Below, one piece after another: positions 57,445 through 64,000 of a DNA stretch of 64,000 bases. Made by a program: the position numbers and the translations under genes. The notes below the pieces were generated by a model. It saw only the letters and a program-made list of their open reading frames with translations. It searched no databases and was not told where the DNA came from. Location: IMG/VR virus record IMGVR_UViG_3300012003_000002, positions 1 to 64,000 of that record. The stretch is one strand, 5' to 3'. Each line of letters begins with the position of its first letter. Within the stretch, counting starts at the first letter, position 1. This stretch comes from a virus.

Positions 57445-58916
57445 TCTTCAGAATTTAATACTACAGCTTCAGTACTGAGTATAACTTTAGCAACTGATAC
57501 TGCATTTTCTAATGCACATCTAGTTACTTTAAGAGGGTCAATAATATTTAAATCAAAACCTATACCTGGAGTTTGATCTTTTATATTACAACCATTTTGT
57601 TTTATTGTATTTAATGGTGCAAAAAAACAACTATAAATAGAATCTATTAAATTTTTAGAATCAAAGGTATCATAAAAATTTAAATTAAAAACACATTGTT
57701 TTAAAGCTATTCCAGCACCTTCTACAATACCTTCTTCTAATGCACAAGCTACAGCTTTAACAGCATCATCATATCTATCAAAACGTTCTTTTACTTCAAG
57801 TTCTGATTTACCACCAACTTTAATAATAGATATTTTACCTTTAAGATATTCAATTCTTTGTTTAATTAAATCTTTATCGTGTTCAGCTAACTCTATATTC
57901 TTAGATAATTCAGTTAGAGATTCTAATTTAATAGAAACATCTACAGAATCATCTTTAACTAATATACTATTGTTTTTAGATATTTTACAAGATTGTAATT
58001 TACCAAGAATATCTGTGTTATAAGATTTAGATATATCTGTAATTAATGTACTCCCAGTAAACTCACATAGATCTTGCAATAGATCTTTACGGTGTTTAGA
58101 GAAGCCTGGCGACTTAATAATACATATTGGTAATGATTGTGATAGAACTAAAGTTTCAAGCTTTCTAAGAGCTTGTTCGTGAATATCTTCAACAATTATT
58201 AATAGTGAATTATTAGGTTGTTGTGTCAATTCTAATATAGCTCTAAAGTTTTCTAACTTTTCTAATTTACCATCAATAATTAAAGTGTTAACATTAGTAA
58301 ATTCACAAATACCTTTAGATTGATTTGTAATAAAATGTTTAGAGAAGTAACTCACTGGAAGTGCCATTCCTGGTAAAGTATCTAACACATCTTCTGTATT
58401 AGAACTCTCTTCAATTTTAACTATATCAGAATGGTTATAAGCCTGTTGAATAAGCTCACCAATCTGTAGATCGTTATTAGCAGATATGCTAGCAACGTGT
58501 TTAATATCTTCATGTTTTAATTCTCGTGAATTAAGTTTTAGTTGTTCAATAACTTTTGGTATAATCTCATCAAAAGCTTTGTTAATATCTACAGATTTAA
58601 AATCTTTTAAATTATTAACAAATGCTGTAGCTAATACTATTGATGTTGTTGTACCATCTCCCGCTTCATCAGCTGTTTTTTTAGCAACCTGTTTAATTAA
58701 GTTTGCACCAATATTCTTTAATGGGTCTTTAAATGTGATTTGTTCTGCAACGGATACTCCATCTTTAGTTATAATATATTCCCCATATTTGTTTTTATTA
58801 GGTATAATTACAGTAGCACCATTTGGTCCCATTGTAGAACTAACAGCTCTATTTAAATCATTAATACCTTCTATAATCTTATCTCTCGCTTCTTTTCCAA
58901 AATATAATTCTTCCAT
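57432..58916 (-). CDS. groEL: GroEL-type chaperonin (phage-encoded)
   Basis: 494 residues, shorter than bacterial GroEL (~545). ATPase residues are intact at the same numbers: MGPNGATVII (29-38), D52 in ITKDGVSVA and GDGTTT (86-91, with D87); YDDAVKA near residue 385 carries the equivalent of D398. The C terminus has DPLKVTRCALENAVSVAKVILSTEAVV in shortened form and lacks a GGM tail. The size loss seems to fall in the apical and intermediate regions. It overlaps TerL, so it is made with packaging proteins and may fold capsid or giant cargo proteins. A GroES-like gene lies 1 kb upstream in the same direction. Confidence 0.92.
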   Translation of the reverse strand: MEELYFGKEARDKIIEGINDLNRAVSSTMGPNGATVIIPNKNKYGEYIITKDGVSVAEQITFKDPLKNIGANLIKQVAKKTADEAGDGTTTSIVLATAFVNNLKDFKSVDINKAFDEIIPKVIEQLKLNSRELKHEDIKHVASISANNDLQIGELIQQAYNHSDIVKIEESSNTEDVLDTLPGMALPVSYFSKHFITNQSKGICEFTNVNTLIIDGKLEKLENFRAILELTQQPNNSLLIIVEDIHEQALRKLETLVLSQSLPICIIKSPGFSKHRKDLLQDLCEFTGSTLITDISKSYNTDILGKLQSCKISKNNSILVKDDSVDVSIKLESLTELSKNIELAEHDKDLIKQRIEYLKGKISIIKVGGKSELEVKERFDRYDDAVKAVACALEEGIVEGAGIALKQCVFNLNFYDTFDSKNLIDSIYSCFFAPLNTIKQNGCNIKDQTPGIGFDLNIIDPLKVTRCALENAVSVAKVILSTEAVVLNSEEWMK

Positions 58917-59077
58917 TATCGTTTTAATTTTAAATTAGCAACATCTATATCTAAAAAATAACCTAAATCTTCAACATATATTAATTTAAAAGGTCCTTTA
59001 TATTTTTCCAACTTATCTTTAAAAGCATTAAACTCTGGTTGTATATCTTTTAAAAAATCTTCTATTGTTATTTCCAT
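58916..59077 (-). CDS. Small unknown protein, 53 residues
   Basis: ATG at 59077, stop overlapping the GroEL start (TAATG). The product begins MEITIEDFLKDIQPEF and has a beta strand KLIYVEDLGYFLDID. Two bases separate it from the upstream 189-residue gene's stop. The overlaps support translation. Function unknown. Confidence 0.6.
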   Translation of the reverse strand: MEITIEDFLKDIQPEFNAFKDKLEKYKGPFKLIYVEDLGYFLDIDVANLKLKR

Positions 59078-59078
59078 A

Positions 59079-59648
59079 TTATTCAAATTTTAAACCTCCT
59101 TCGTATATTCCCATAGCCTGTTGACCTTTCATACGTCCTTCAGTTTCTATTTTCTCTTTAATTAATTCTTTTTCTGCTGCTTTTAAATCCTGCATCACAA
59201 CTTTAATTTTACTAATACCACCTACAATAGTTGTTAATGTAGTTACTGGTTTGTTTCTATCATCACGTTCTTCTAATAGCTCTTTAGTCTTAGTTAAGTA
59301 TTCTGATATATCATTAGCAGCTAATAAAGCATTTTTATACAATTTACCAATTACAGTTAAACTTCGTTCTTCATAGAAGTTAATTGCATCTTGCATTACA
59401 GAATCTATCTTCCAATTATCAGGAAGTTGTAAATCTTTTATAATTTCTTCAGTTCTAAATTTAATATCTATAATTAAATAATCAGATTTAATATCTGTAT
59501 AGTAATATATAAATAACATTTCTTTTAATGCTAAATCTTTATTACGACTCTTATCTCGTTTTAATATTTTTTTAAAGGGTTCTAATCCCCATATTTGGTC
59601 CTCAACAGTGAGAACTCCATCTTTTAATAGGAAACCATTCATCGGCAT
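59079..59648 (-). CDS. Unknown protein in TerL/GroEL operon, 189 residues
   Basis: Begins MPMNGFLLKDGVLTVEDQIWGLEPFKKILKRD; helical thereafter with two coiled segments, ending in GRMKGQQAMGIYEGG. It precedes GroEL and TerL after a terminator. Small, helical and next to TerL, it could be a terminase small subunit, but no helix-turn-helix is clear, and I leave it as unknown. Confidence 0.6.
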   Translation of the reverse strand: MPMNGFLLKDGVLTVEDQIWGLEPFKKILKRDKSRNKDLALKEMLFIYYYTDIKSDYLIIDIKFRTEEIIKDLQLPDNWKIDSVMQDAINFYEERSLTVIGKLYKNALLAANDISEYLTKTKELLEERDDRNKPVTTLTTIVGGISKIKVVMQDLKAAEKELIKEKIETEGRMKGQQAMGIYEGGLKFE

Positions 59649-59669
59649 TAATTTTGTTTTATACCTATA

Positions 59670-59709
59670 AAACCCAACTAGATTTCTCAGGTTGGGTTAT
59701 AGTTTATTA
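59670..59709 (-). terminator. Intrinsic terminator before the TerL/GroEL operon
   Basis: AACCCAAC and GTTGGGTT form an 8-bp stem; read on the minus strand it follows the small 57-residue gene and is followed by a T-rich run (TTTTAT). It may permit some read-through to the downstream operon since no clear promoter lies between. Confidence 0.78.
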
Positions 59710-59880
59710 TTTTTTAACTTTTGATAGTTCTTCTTTAACTTCTACAGGTTCTTGTAAAGCATTTTTAACTACATTTAAAGCTGCTAGAATTGTAGCAGAT
59801 TCTTCTAATTTAAAAGCACCTTTAGAATTTGCTAAATTTAAAGCTTGTTCAATAATTTGTATTCCTTGTTCTTTTTCCAT
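59707..59880 (-). CDS. Small helical protein, 57 residues
   Basis: ATG at 59880. Predicted mostly helical (EQGIQIIEQALNLANSKGAFKLEESATILAALNVV), with a basic, Glu/Val-rich tail. The pattern of two helices with a Gly turn is seen in small Bacteroidota phage proteins, but no function is known. Directly between the GroES-like gene and the terminator. Confidence 0.6.
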   Translation of the reverse strand: MEKEQGIQIIEQALNLANSKGAFKLEESATILAALNVVKNALQEPVEVKEELSKVKK

Positions 59881-59898
59881 ATTTAATTTAATTATAAT

Positions 59899-60279
59899 TT
59901 ATTCGTTTGTTTGTAAATCTTTAGAATTTGTAAATCTTGTTTTAATTAATCTATCTTCAATAATAGCAAATATCTTACCATCAAATTCAATAGGATCTAA
60001 TTTAATTGTGGTAAAATCTTCATGTGAATTATTAGGATTAATTTGTTTACTTAACATTTTATCTAAATCAAGTCTAATCTTATCACCTACTTCGATATTA
60101 TGACAGTTTGGACCTTTTGCTATAATGTATTGAAATTGACTCATTGCATTATCAGATAAATCTAAACTATCTAATGTATCTTCTGTATTTAAAGTAATTA
60201 CTACTTTGTTAAACATTGGTTGCTCCAACCATTCTTTACTAATCTCTAAAGCATCATATGCTGTTACGTTCTCTTTCAT
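59899..60279 (-). CDS. GroES-like co-chaperonin candidate
   Basis: 126 residues. After a ~22-residue N-terminal extension the cpn10 pattern can be followed: FNKVVITL (first strand), a flexible Ser/Asp/Leu-rich stretch (DTLDSLDLSDNAM) at the place of the mobile loop, YIIAKGPNCHNIEVGDKI (the AxGxG and VGD turns), and FAIIEDRLI at the C-terminal end, as in EDDILAI of GroES. No classical IVL tripeptide is seen. T4 gp31 is a precedent for a divergent phage co-chaperonin. Its presence 1 kb from a phage GroEL supports the call. Confidence 0.6.
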   Translation of the reverse strand: MKENVTAYDALEISKEWLEQPMFNKVVITLNTEDTLDSLDLSDNAMSQFQYIIAKGPNCHNIEVGDKIRLDLDKMLSKQINPNNSHEDFTTIKLDPIEFDGKIFAIIEDRLIKTRFTNSKDLQTNE

Positions 60280-60553
60280 CTTTTTCTTCCTTACTTTTTT
60301 GTAATCTATATTTATGTTTATCTACTATTTCTCCTGATGTATATACTTTCCCTAAGTATTTAAAAAAGAAGTTTGTTTTTAAATTATCAATCTCTTCCGC
60401 AGTCATTGTATCTAATAACATTTTCCTAATCTCCTCATACATAAACCTGAATTGTGATTCGACTATCTCTCTTACTTCACAATCTCTAAGATTATTATTT
60501 AAACCTATTGTATGAATAATATCATTTACTTTCTTTTCTTGAATTTTATCCAT
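60254..60553 (-). CDS. Unknown small protein, 99 residues
   Basis: Overlaps the GroES-like gene by 26 bases and the following gene by 8, so it is part of one translational chain. Helical N-terminal half with IVESQFRFMYEEIRKM; then NLKTNFFFKYLGKVYTS and a charged tail. The FFFKYLGKVYTS segment is the sort of short conserved stretch found in Bacteroidota phage proteins. Function unknown. Confidence 0.62.
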   Translation of the reverse strand: MDKIQEKKVNDIIHTIGLNNNLRDCEVREIVESQFRFMYEEIRKMLLDTMTAEEIDNLKTNFFFKYLGKVYTSGEIVDKHKYRLQKSKEEKDERERNSI

Positions 60554-60932
60554 CTATAATTTTAAAATTAATATTAATAGTAAATACTTTATTCTTTTTA
60601 TTCATTTGAGGAATATATACAGAAGATATTTCATTATCAATTATAACCTTATTTTTTCTAAGTTTTGTATATATATTTTCTAAACCTTGTGTTGTAATAC
60701 CTAATTCATCTGTAATTAAAATTTTAGTATCATAATCAAATACTGTCTTCCATAAAATTTTATTATTAGTAATCTCTTTAGAAAACTGATAATGATAATA
60801 TAATAACAAAGCAACTACTGTATATTGTTGTTTCTGAAGTTTATGAAAAGGTTGTAAAAACTCAATATATCTGAAAAAGAAATTTTTAACCTTTACATTT
60901 ATAGTTGCATTTTTAACATTCTCCACTTTCAT
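60546..60932 (-). CDS. Possible winged-helix protein, 128 residues
   Basis: The middle (residues about 35-100: VVALLLYYHYQFSKEI, LITDELGITTQGLENIYTKLRKNKVI) has the spacing of a winged helix-turn-helix, with a beta hairpin after it, and the ends are basic. It could regulate late transcription or bind DNA during packaging. This rests on pattern only. Confidence 0.5.
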   Translation of the reverse strand: MKVENVKNATINVKVKNFFFRYIEFLQPFHKLQKQQYTVVALLLYYHYQFSKEITNNKILWKTVFDYDTKILITDELGITTQGLENIYTKLRKNKVIIDNEISSVYIPQMNKKNKVFTININFKIIDG

Positions 60933-61095
60933 TTTTTTTTATAAAACCTTCTCTAACTACTTTAACTTCTGAATTTAATACATATTGTATTTCTCCTAAT
61001 TTTAATTTATAAGAATTACATTCATTAGTTTTATTTTCTAATTGTTGTAATAAATATTTAATTAAATCTTGATGTTGAATTATTAAATCTTCCAT
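60913..61095 (-). CDS. Small coiled-coil protein, 60 residues
   Basis: A short helical protein (LIIQHQDLIKYLLQQLENKTNECNSYKLKLGEIQY) whose stop lies inside the next gene. The heptad-like Leu pattern suggests a coiled coil. Function unknown. Confidence 0.55.
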   Translation of the reverse strand: MEDLIIQHQDLIKYLLQQLENKTNECNSYKLKLGEIQYVLNSEVKVVREGFIKKNESGEC

Positions 61096-61101
61096 TTATA
61101 A

Positions 61102-61428
61102 TTAATATTTAGGTTTAATCTTCTGTTCTTTATTATATTCAAATATGTTTTTATATTCTTTTACTTCGTTTACTGAATTACATCGTTGACATATTTCATT
61201 ACCATCATCATCTACTTCATATTGATTTGGTACAACTAATGTACCACAATGTTTACAAGCAAAGACTGGTTCGTTATCATAATCTTTCTTATTCATTTTA
61301 ATTTCATTTATTTTATCTTTTATATCTTGTTGCCATTCTGTATCATAGAATGGAAACGGGCTCATCTTATTATGATACTCCACATACTTATATAGTGAGT
61401 TAAGATGTTTGAGTATTTGTTTGTTCAT
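61102..61428 (-). CDS. Zinc-finger protein, 108 residues
   Basis: CKHC near residue 58 and CQRC near residue 80 form a four-Cys zinc-ribbon, preceded by a helical N terminus. The end of the upstream gene overlaps its start. No specific function; possibly a regulator of the surrounding small genes. Confidence 0.65.
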   Translation of the reverse strand: MNKQILKHLNSLYKYVEYHNKMSPFPFYDTEWQQDIKDKINEIKMNKKDYDNEPVFACKHCGTLVVPNQYEVDDDGNEICQRCNSVNEVKEYKNIFEYNKEQKIKPKY

Positions 61429-61603
61429 ATTTCGTTTTAATATTTAATAGTATTAACCATCCTTCATCTTCTTTACTTACATTTACAGTATAACTAAACC
61501 TTGGATATTTACCTGTAAATAATTCCATTTTAGTTTGAAAGGTATCTAATTGATCTAATGCTTTTTTTAAATCCTTTTCAAAGATTGTATATTCTTTATT
61601 CAT
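61400..61603 (-). CDS. Small unknown protein, 67 residues
   Basis: Starts MNKEYTIFEKDLKKALDQLD, helix then two or three strands (RFSYTVNVSKEDEGWLILLNI). Overlaps both neighbours. Function unknown. Confidence 0.55.
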   Translation of the reverse strand: MNKEYTIFEKDLKKALDQLDTFQTKMELFTGKYPRFSYTVNVSKEDEGWLILLNIKTKYEQTNTQTS

Positions 61604-61886
61604 TTATTTTATTATCTATTTTATATAATTCCCAATCTATCTTACTCATTAGATCTGGAAAACGATCCCCATTATTACAGGATTTACTAACGTACATTTT
61701 TCCTGGCACATCACATCCGCAGTATTTACATTGTTTTGTAATCATACAATCATCTTTACATTGTAGCATTCTATAAGATACTTGTTCTTGTAAGTGTTTA
61801 GATTCAAATCCTAATTTATTTAAAAACATTTTAGAATTACCTTCAATATATTGTTTTATATTATTAATAGTTATTTTATGCTTCAT
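61596..61886 (-). CDS. Cys-rich zinc-binding small protein, 96 residues
   Basis: Cysteines at CKDDC, CKYCGCD and SCNNGDRFPDL make a metal-binding cluster in the C-terminal half. The CGCDVPGKMYVSKSCNNG block is dense enough to look like a conserved family of Bacteroidota phages. N-terminal half helical. Overlaps the genes at both ends. Function unknown. Confidence 0.6.
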   Translation of the reverse strand: MKHKITINNIKQYIEGNSKMFLNKLGFESKHLQEQVSYRMLQCKDDCMITKQCKYCGCDVPGKMYVSKSCNNGDRFPDLMSKIDWELYKIDNKINE

Positions 61887-62121
61887 TACTAAGTCGACTA
61901 AGTATTAAACTTTTCTCCATTGAATCTAAATCTCTACTAATTAACTCTGGTACAATATTATCAATATTATCTTCTGTAACAGGTTCTGGTAATATTTTAA
62001 GATAATCAGATAATTCATTAATCTGTTTTAGTTTAGTATAAAATATTTTAACTTGTTTTTTAGTGTTAAGTTTATCTAAAACATTTTTCTTTCTAATTCC
62101 GTTTTTATTGAATGTATGCAT
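61876..62121 (-). CDS. Small unknown protein, 81 residues
   Basis: Helical, charged protein starting MHTFNKNGIRKKNVLDKLNTKKQ. No motif. Overlaps the Cys-rich gene by 11 bases. Function unknown. Confidence 0.55.
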   Translation of the reverse strand: MHTFNKNGIRKKNVLDKLNTKKQVKIFYTKLKQINELSDYLKILPEPVTEDNIDNIVPELISRDLDSMEKSLILSRLSNEA

Positions 62122-62123
62122 TT

Positions 62124-62327
62124 TTATAATCTATTAAATTTTAAATATTTAGGATTTTCTTTACTCCATCTAATTCTATATTCTTCTAATTCATTATCAG
62201 TTTTAGTTGGAAATATATTTCTCCAATATTCTAATTCTTTAGGATTGTTCTTATTATTCATAAATATTCTATTTTCGTATTTAATTTCTTCTTCAGTTCT
62301 TAAATCTATAAGTTCTCCGTTTCTCAT
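62124..62327 (-). CDS. Small unknown protein, 67 residues
   Basis: Charged helical product (MRNGELIDLRTEEEIKYENRIFMNNKNN), ends two bases before the next start and shares the last base of the upstream stop. Function unknown. Confidence 0.55.
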   Translation of the reverse strand: MRNGELIDLRTEEEIKYENRIFMNNKNNPKELEYWRNIFPTKTDNELEEYRIRWSKENPKYLKFNRL

Positions 62328-62599
62328 TAAAATGTAGTATTTAAAATTTTAGTATCTATTATTGTATCTCCAGCTTTATTAAATATTAAATGTTTCTTTA
62401 AGTATCCAGTCTTGTTTCTAGCAAAGATTTGAACTGTTGGTATATTACCCTCTCCTATAAAGATCCCTACGTTTAAATCATTAATTCTGTTACCTCTCCA
62501 TTTCTTAGTATAATGATTATACATATTGAAAATATCTTTTTGATTATCTATAATATGATTCTCTATCTCGGTAACTTTATTTTGTATATTTATTAACAT
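62327..62599 (-). CDS. Small unknown protein, 90 residues
   Basis: Mixed helix and strand: YTKKWRGNRINDLNVGIFIGEGNIPTVQIF is the most structured part. The overlap with the 55-residue gene upstream (23 bases) supports coupling. Function unknown. Confidence 0.55.
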   Translation of the reverse strand: MLINIQNKVTEIENHIIDNQKDIFNMYNHYTKKWRGNRINDLNVGIFIGEGNIPTVQIFARNKTGYLKKHLIFNKAGDTIIDTKILNTTF

Positions 62600-62744
62600 C
62601 TTTATCTTTTATTGGTTTAATTATTAAATTACAGTTTATACAATTTCCTGTAAAACTATTTGGTCTTGGTAAATTACATCTACATTCTAATTGTTGAAAA
62701 TTATTCCATTCTTCATTAAAATAAATTCTTTTGTCTTCTTCCAT
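62577..62744 (-). CDS. Small Cys-containing protein, 55 residues
   Basis: ATG at 62744, overlapping the stop of the upstream gene, to TAA at 62577. Two CxC/CxxC pairs (CRC near residue 21 and CINC near 35) suggest a mini zinc site. Function unknown. Confidence 0.5.
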   Translation of the reverse strand: MEEDKRIYFNEEWNNFQQLECRCNLPRPNSFTGNCINCNLIIKPIKDKDVNKYTK

Positions 62745-62986
62745 TATAAGGTTTCTTTAAATCTATTTACTAAGAAGTTAGTAAAATCATTATTTTTAAA
62801 TACTCCATTTAAATTAATATACATTCTAATATCTATTGAAGTCTTATCTGGTAAAGTTACTCTACATTTATTTTGTATTAATAACTTTGACCAATCTTCA
62901 AATCCAATAGGTTGTTGATCGTTATAAACAATCTCTATATTAAAATCACAATCTTGTTCTAGTTTATTACATTTAAAACCTGTCAT
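62744..62986 (-). CDS. Small unknown protein, first gene of the right-hand operon
   Basis: 80 residues, starting MTGFKCNKLEQDCDFNIEIVY, with a PDKTSIDIRMYINLNG strand pair and a C-terminal helix. Preceded by a well-formed promoter about 25 bases upstream, so this and the chain of overlapping small genes to 59.7 kb are one transcript. Function unknown. Confidence 0.58.
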   Translation of the reverse strand: MTGFKCNKLEQDCDFNIEIVYNDQQPIGFEDWSKLLIQNKCRVTLPDKTSIDIRMYINLNGVFKNNDFTNFLVNRFKETL

Positions 62987-63009
62987 TAAGCTTATTTTTA
63001 AATTCTATA

Positions 63010-63040
63010 CAAAGGTAATCAATTAAAATGACATATGCAA
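63010..63040 (-). promoter_or_regulatory. Promoter of the small-gene/GroES operon
   Basis: On the minus strand TACCTTTG (63017-63010) is a full TAnnTTTG -7 box, with TTGC (63040-63037) 19 bases upstream as -33 element. Confidence 0.75.
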
Positions 63041-63102
63041 GCTTTTTATCATTTATTTTACAAAAATATGTAAAATAATTTATTTAAATGACAATTAGAC
63101 AT

Positions 63103-63133
63103 AAAAAAACCCTTCTCAATTAAGAGAAAGGTT
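63103..63133 (-). terminator. Intrinsic terminator of the intergenic RNA
   Basis: Minus strand: AACCTTTCTC-TTAATT-GAGAAGGGTT forms a stem followed by seven T. It ends the transcript from the 63.45 kb promoter before the next promoter at 63.01 kb. Confidence 0.85.
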
Positions 63134-63447
63134 TATATATAAGTTACCCATAACCATAATATTGTAATTTACAAATAATTAGTTAATAATTAGTTAATAA
63201 TTAAACACAAAAGGGTTTCCCAAGAAATCTAATTCTTAGGAACCACTTGGCTTATATAGTTTGTTGAAGTCGTCATACCCTTAAACCCGTTATCTATTCA
63301 CATATCTTCTTTTGCCCTAGATTGTATATTAAATATACTGTGAAATAGCAACAACCACCTATATAAGTTGCGTAATTATGTCTTGTTATTAAATTGTCTA
63401 ATATTAATTCTGTTTAAAACTGTCTAAATTAATTATCTTTTTAATAA
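63108..63447 (-). ncRNA. Candidate structured non-coding RNA with own promoter and terminator
   Basis: About 340 bases without a frame longer than a few codons, between a strong promoter and an intrinsic terminator. Helices: CTTATATAG/CTATATAAG (63367-63359 with 63259-63251) stacked on TTGTTG/CAACAA (63354-63349 with 63266-63261); inside, CTATTTCACA/TGTGAATAG (63348-63339 with 63302-63294, one bulge); inside again, hairpin GTATAT-TTA-ATATAC. Then comes a hairpin with GGTTCC and GGGAAACC arms (about 63243-63213). GGGTTT near 63285 can pair with AAACCC near 63213, giving a pseudoknot. It is unlike tRNA, tmRNA and group I introns; the family is unknown to me. Confidence 0.6.
63175..63203. repeat. 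Short tandem repeat in the intergenic RNA
   Basis: AATTAGTTAAT-type 11-base units occur about 2.5 times in a row between the structured part and the terminator. Confidence 0.6.
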
Positions 63448-63452
63448 CAGTA

Positions 63453-63478
63453 CAAAGATACAACATTTATTTGTAAAT
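63453..63478 (-). promoter_or_regulatory. Promoter of the intergenic RNA
   Basis: Minus strand: TATCTTTG (63460-63453) with TTTACAAAT about ten bases upstream, the same extended form as the promoter at 35.56 kb. The next gene downstream starts only at 62986, after a terminator. Confidence 0.75.
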
Positions 63479-63534
63479 TCCTAATAAAAAGTAATTTATT
63501 TTACATAAATTGTTAATCACCTATAGCGTTTATG

Positions 63535-63864
63535 TTATTTCTTATTTAAGAACTTATCTATTTTATTAAATATCCAACCTGTTAAGTAAGCTTGCGATTC
63601 ATCATTATCAATATCTAACTCAACACATCTATCTTTAAATATATAATTAACTAAGTGAGTTACTTCATGTGCTATAATAGATCCTTCACTATATTCAAAT
63701 GCTATAATATATTCACTATGTTTATTAGGAACTCTCATTGTAACTGCACCATAATCTGATAAATCAATTGTTTTATACTTTTTAGTTATATACGATAAGT
63801 CTTTATCTAATATTATAGTTAATTTACATTGATAAATTGGTATTTTAATGGTTTTCTTTCTCAT
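63535..63864 (-). CDS. Small zinc metalloprotease-like protein
   Basis: 109 residues with HEVTH at 66-70 and a Glu in NDESQAYLTGW (E89) that fits the third ligand of a zincin. The sequence around the site (HEVTHLVNYIF, DESQAYL) looks like a small phage family of SprT/ImmA-type fold. No signal peptide. It stands alone between the RNA promoter and the HNH gene. The substrate is unknown. Confidence 0.78.
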   Translation of the reverse strand: MRKKTIKIPIYQCKLTIILDKDLSYITKKYKTIDLSDYGAVTMRVPNKHSEYIIAFEYSEGSIIAHEVTHLVNYIFKDRCVELDIDNDESQAYLTGWIFNKIDKFLNKK

Positions 63865-63868
63865 AGAT

Positions 63869-64000
63869 TTATATTATTTTGTTATATTTAGCTAAATTGT
63901 CTTTAGCCCATAATGGTTGTAGATTAGTATAATGATTTAACTTATATAAATCATCTATTGTTTGTGCTGATGATATAGGTATAATATGATCTATATGTAA
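63869..64000 (-). CDS. HNH endonuclease, C-terminal end only
   Basis: 43 codons to the window edge. The residues HIDHIIPISSA with LYKLNHYTNLQPLWAKDN are the HNH core (H-x-D-H, N and the later H/N), as in homing or restriction-type HNH nucleases of phages. Its start is beyond the window. Its stop lies four bases before the metalloprotease gene start. Confidence 0.82.
   Translation of the reverse strand, partial: LHIDHIIPISSAQTIDDLYKLNHYTNLQPLWAKDNLAKYNKII

Noticed and set aside
58486-58938. A 150-codon frame on the plus strand opposite GroEL
   Set aside because: It is the antisense of a clear GroEL reading frame, and the hydrophobic composition follows from the complementary codons.
63175-63203. 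CRISPR-like array
   Set aside because: The units are only 11 bases with no spacers; it is a plain short tandem repeat.

Overview
The window is part of the genome of a large, very AT-rich, tailed double-stranded DNA phage of the crAss-like group (order Crassvirales), which infect Bacteroidota. The basis is gene content and order read from the sequence: a giant virion RNA polymerase carrying a DxDxD loop, a set of very large cargo-type proteins, and a TerL, portal, scaffold-like and major capsid block, with virion genes on one strand. Promoters with the Bacteroidota -7 box TAnnTTTG lie upstream of several minus-strand units. The standard genetic code reads all large genes through, so no stop-codon recoding is needed.

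Layout. (1) 1-7340, plus strand: the 3' part of a group I intron with a GIY-YIG homing endonuclease, then the last exon of a B12-dependent (class II) ribonucleotide reductase, a gene-free stretch with strong RNA structure, and a compact run of early-type genes (SF2 helicase, MazG-like pyrophosphohydrolase, Nmad1-like protein, metallophosphoesterase, small zinc-ribbon proteins). A bidirectional terminator at 7345-7389 separates this from everything downstream, which is on the minus strand. (2) 7397-28449: the cargo operon, transcribed leftward from a promoter near 28.49 kb: two structural proteins, a 1659-residue protein, a 2149-residue RNA polymerase split by a 254-nt group I intron exactly inside its catalytic DFD/ID motif, a ferritin with a complete ferroxidase centre, and a 1592-residue protein with an HEXXH protease motif. 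(3) 28600-34537: tail proteins. (4) 34603-37506: a phosphoesterase and a lysis cassette (holin-like, spanin-like pair, M15 peptidase endolysin, membrane-anchored protein). (5) 37577-48341: host-recognition and appendage genes, including a 1494-residue mosaic tail fibre of clearly different base composition. (6) 48344-57444: capsid, scaffold, portal and terminase, with two free-standing homing-type endonucleases inserted. (7) 57432-62986: a phage GroEL, a probable GroES-like partner and a train of small overlapping genes. (8) 62987-63535: an intergenic stretch holding a promoter, a structured RNA candidate and a terminator, followed by a small metalloprotease-like gene and the end of an HNH endonuclease at the right edge.

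How it fits together: the left genes supply nucleotides and replication functions; TerL, portal, scaffold and capsid build the head, perhaps with help from the phage chaperonin; the RNA polymerase and other giant proteins are probably packaged and injected to start transcription in the cell. Most notable are the intron inside the polymerase active site, the ferritin gene placed between the polymerase and another giant cargo gene, the GroEL/GroES-like pair, and two structured RNA candidates that match no family I recognise.
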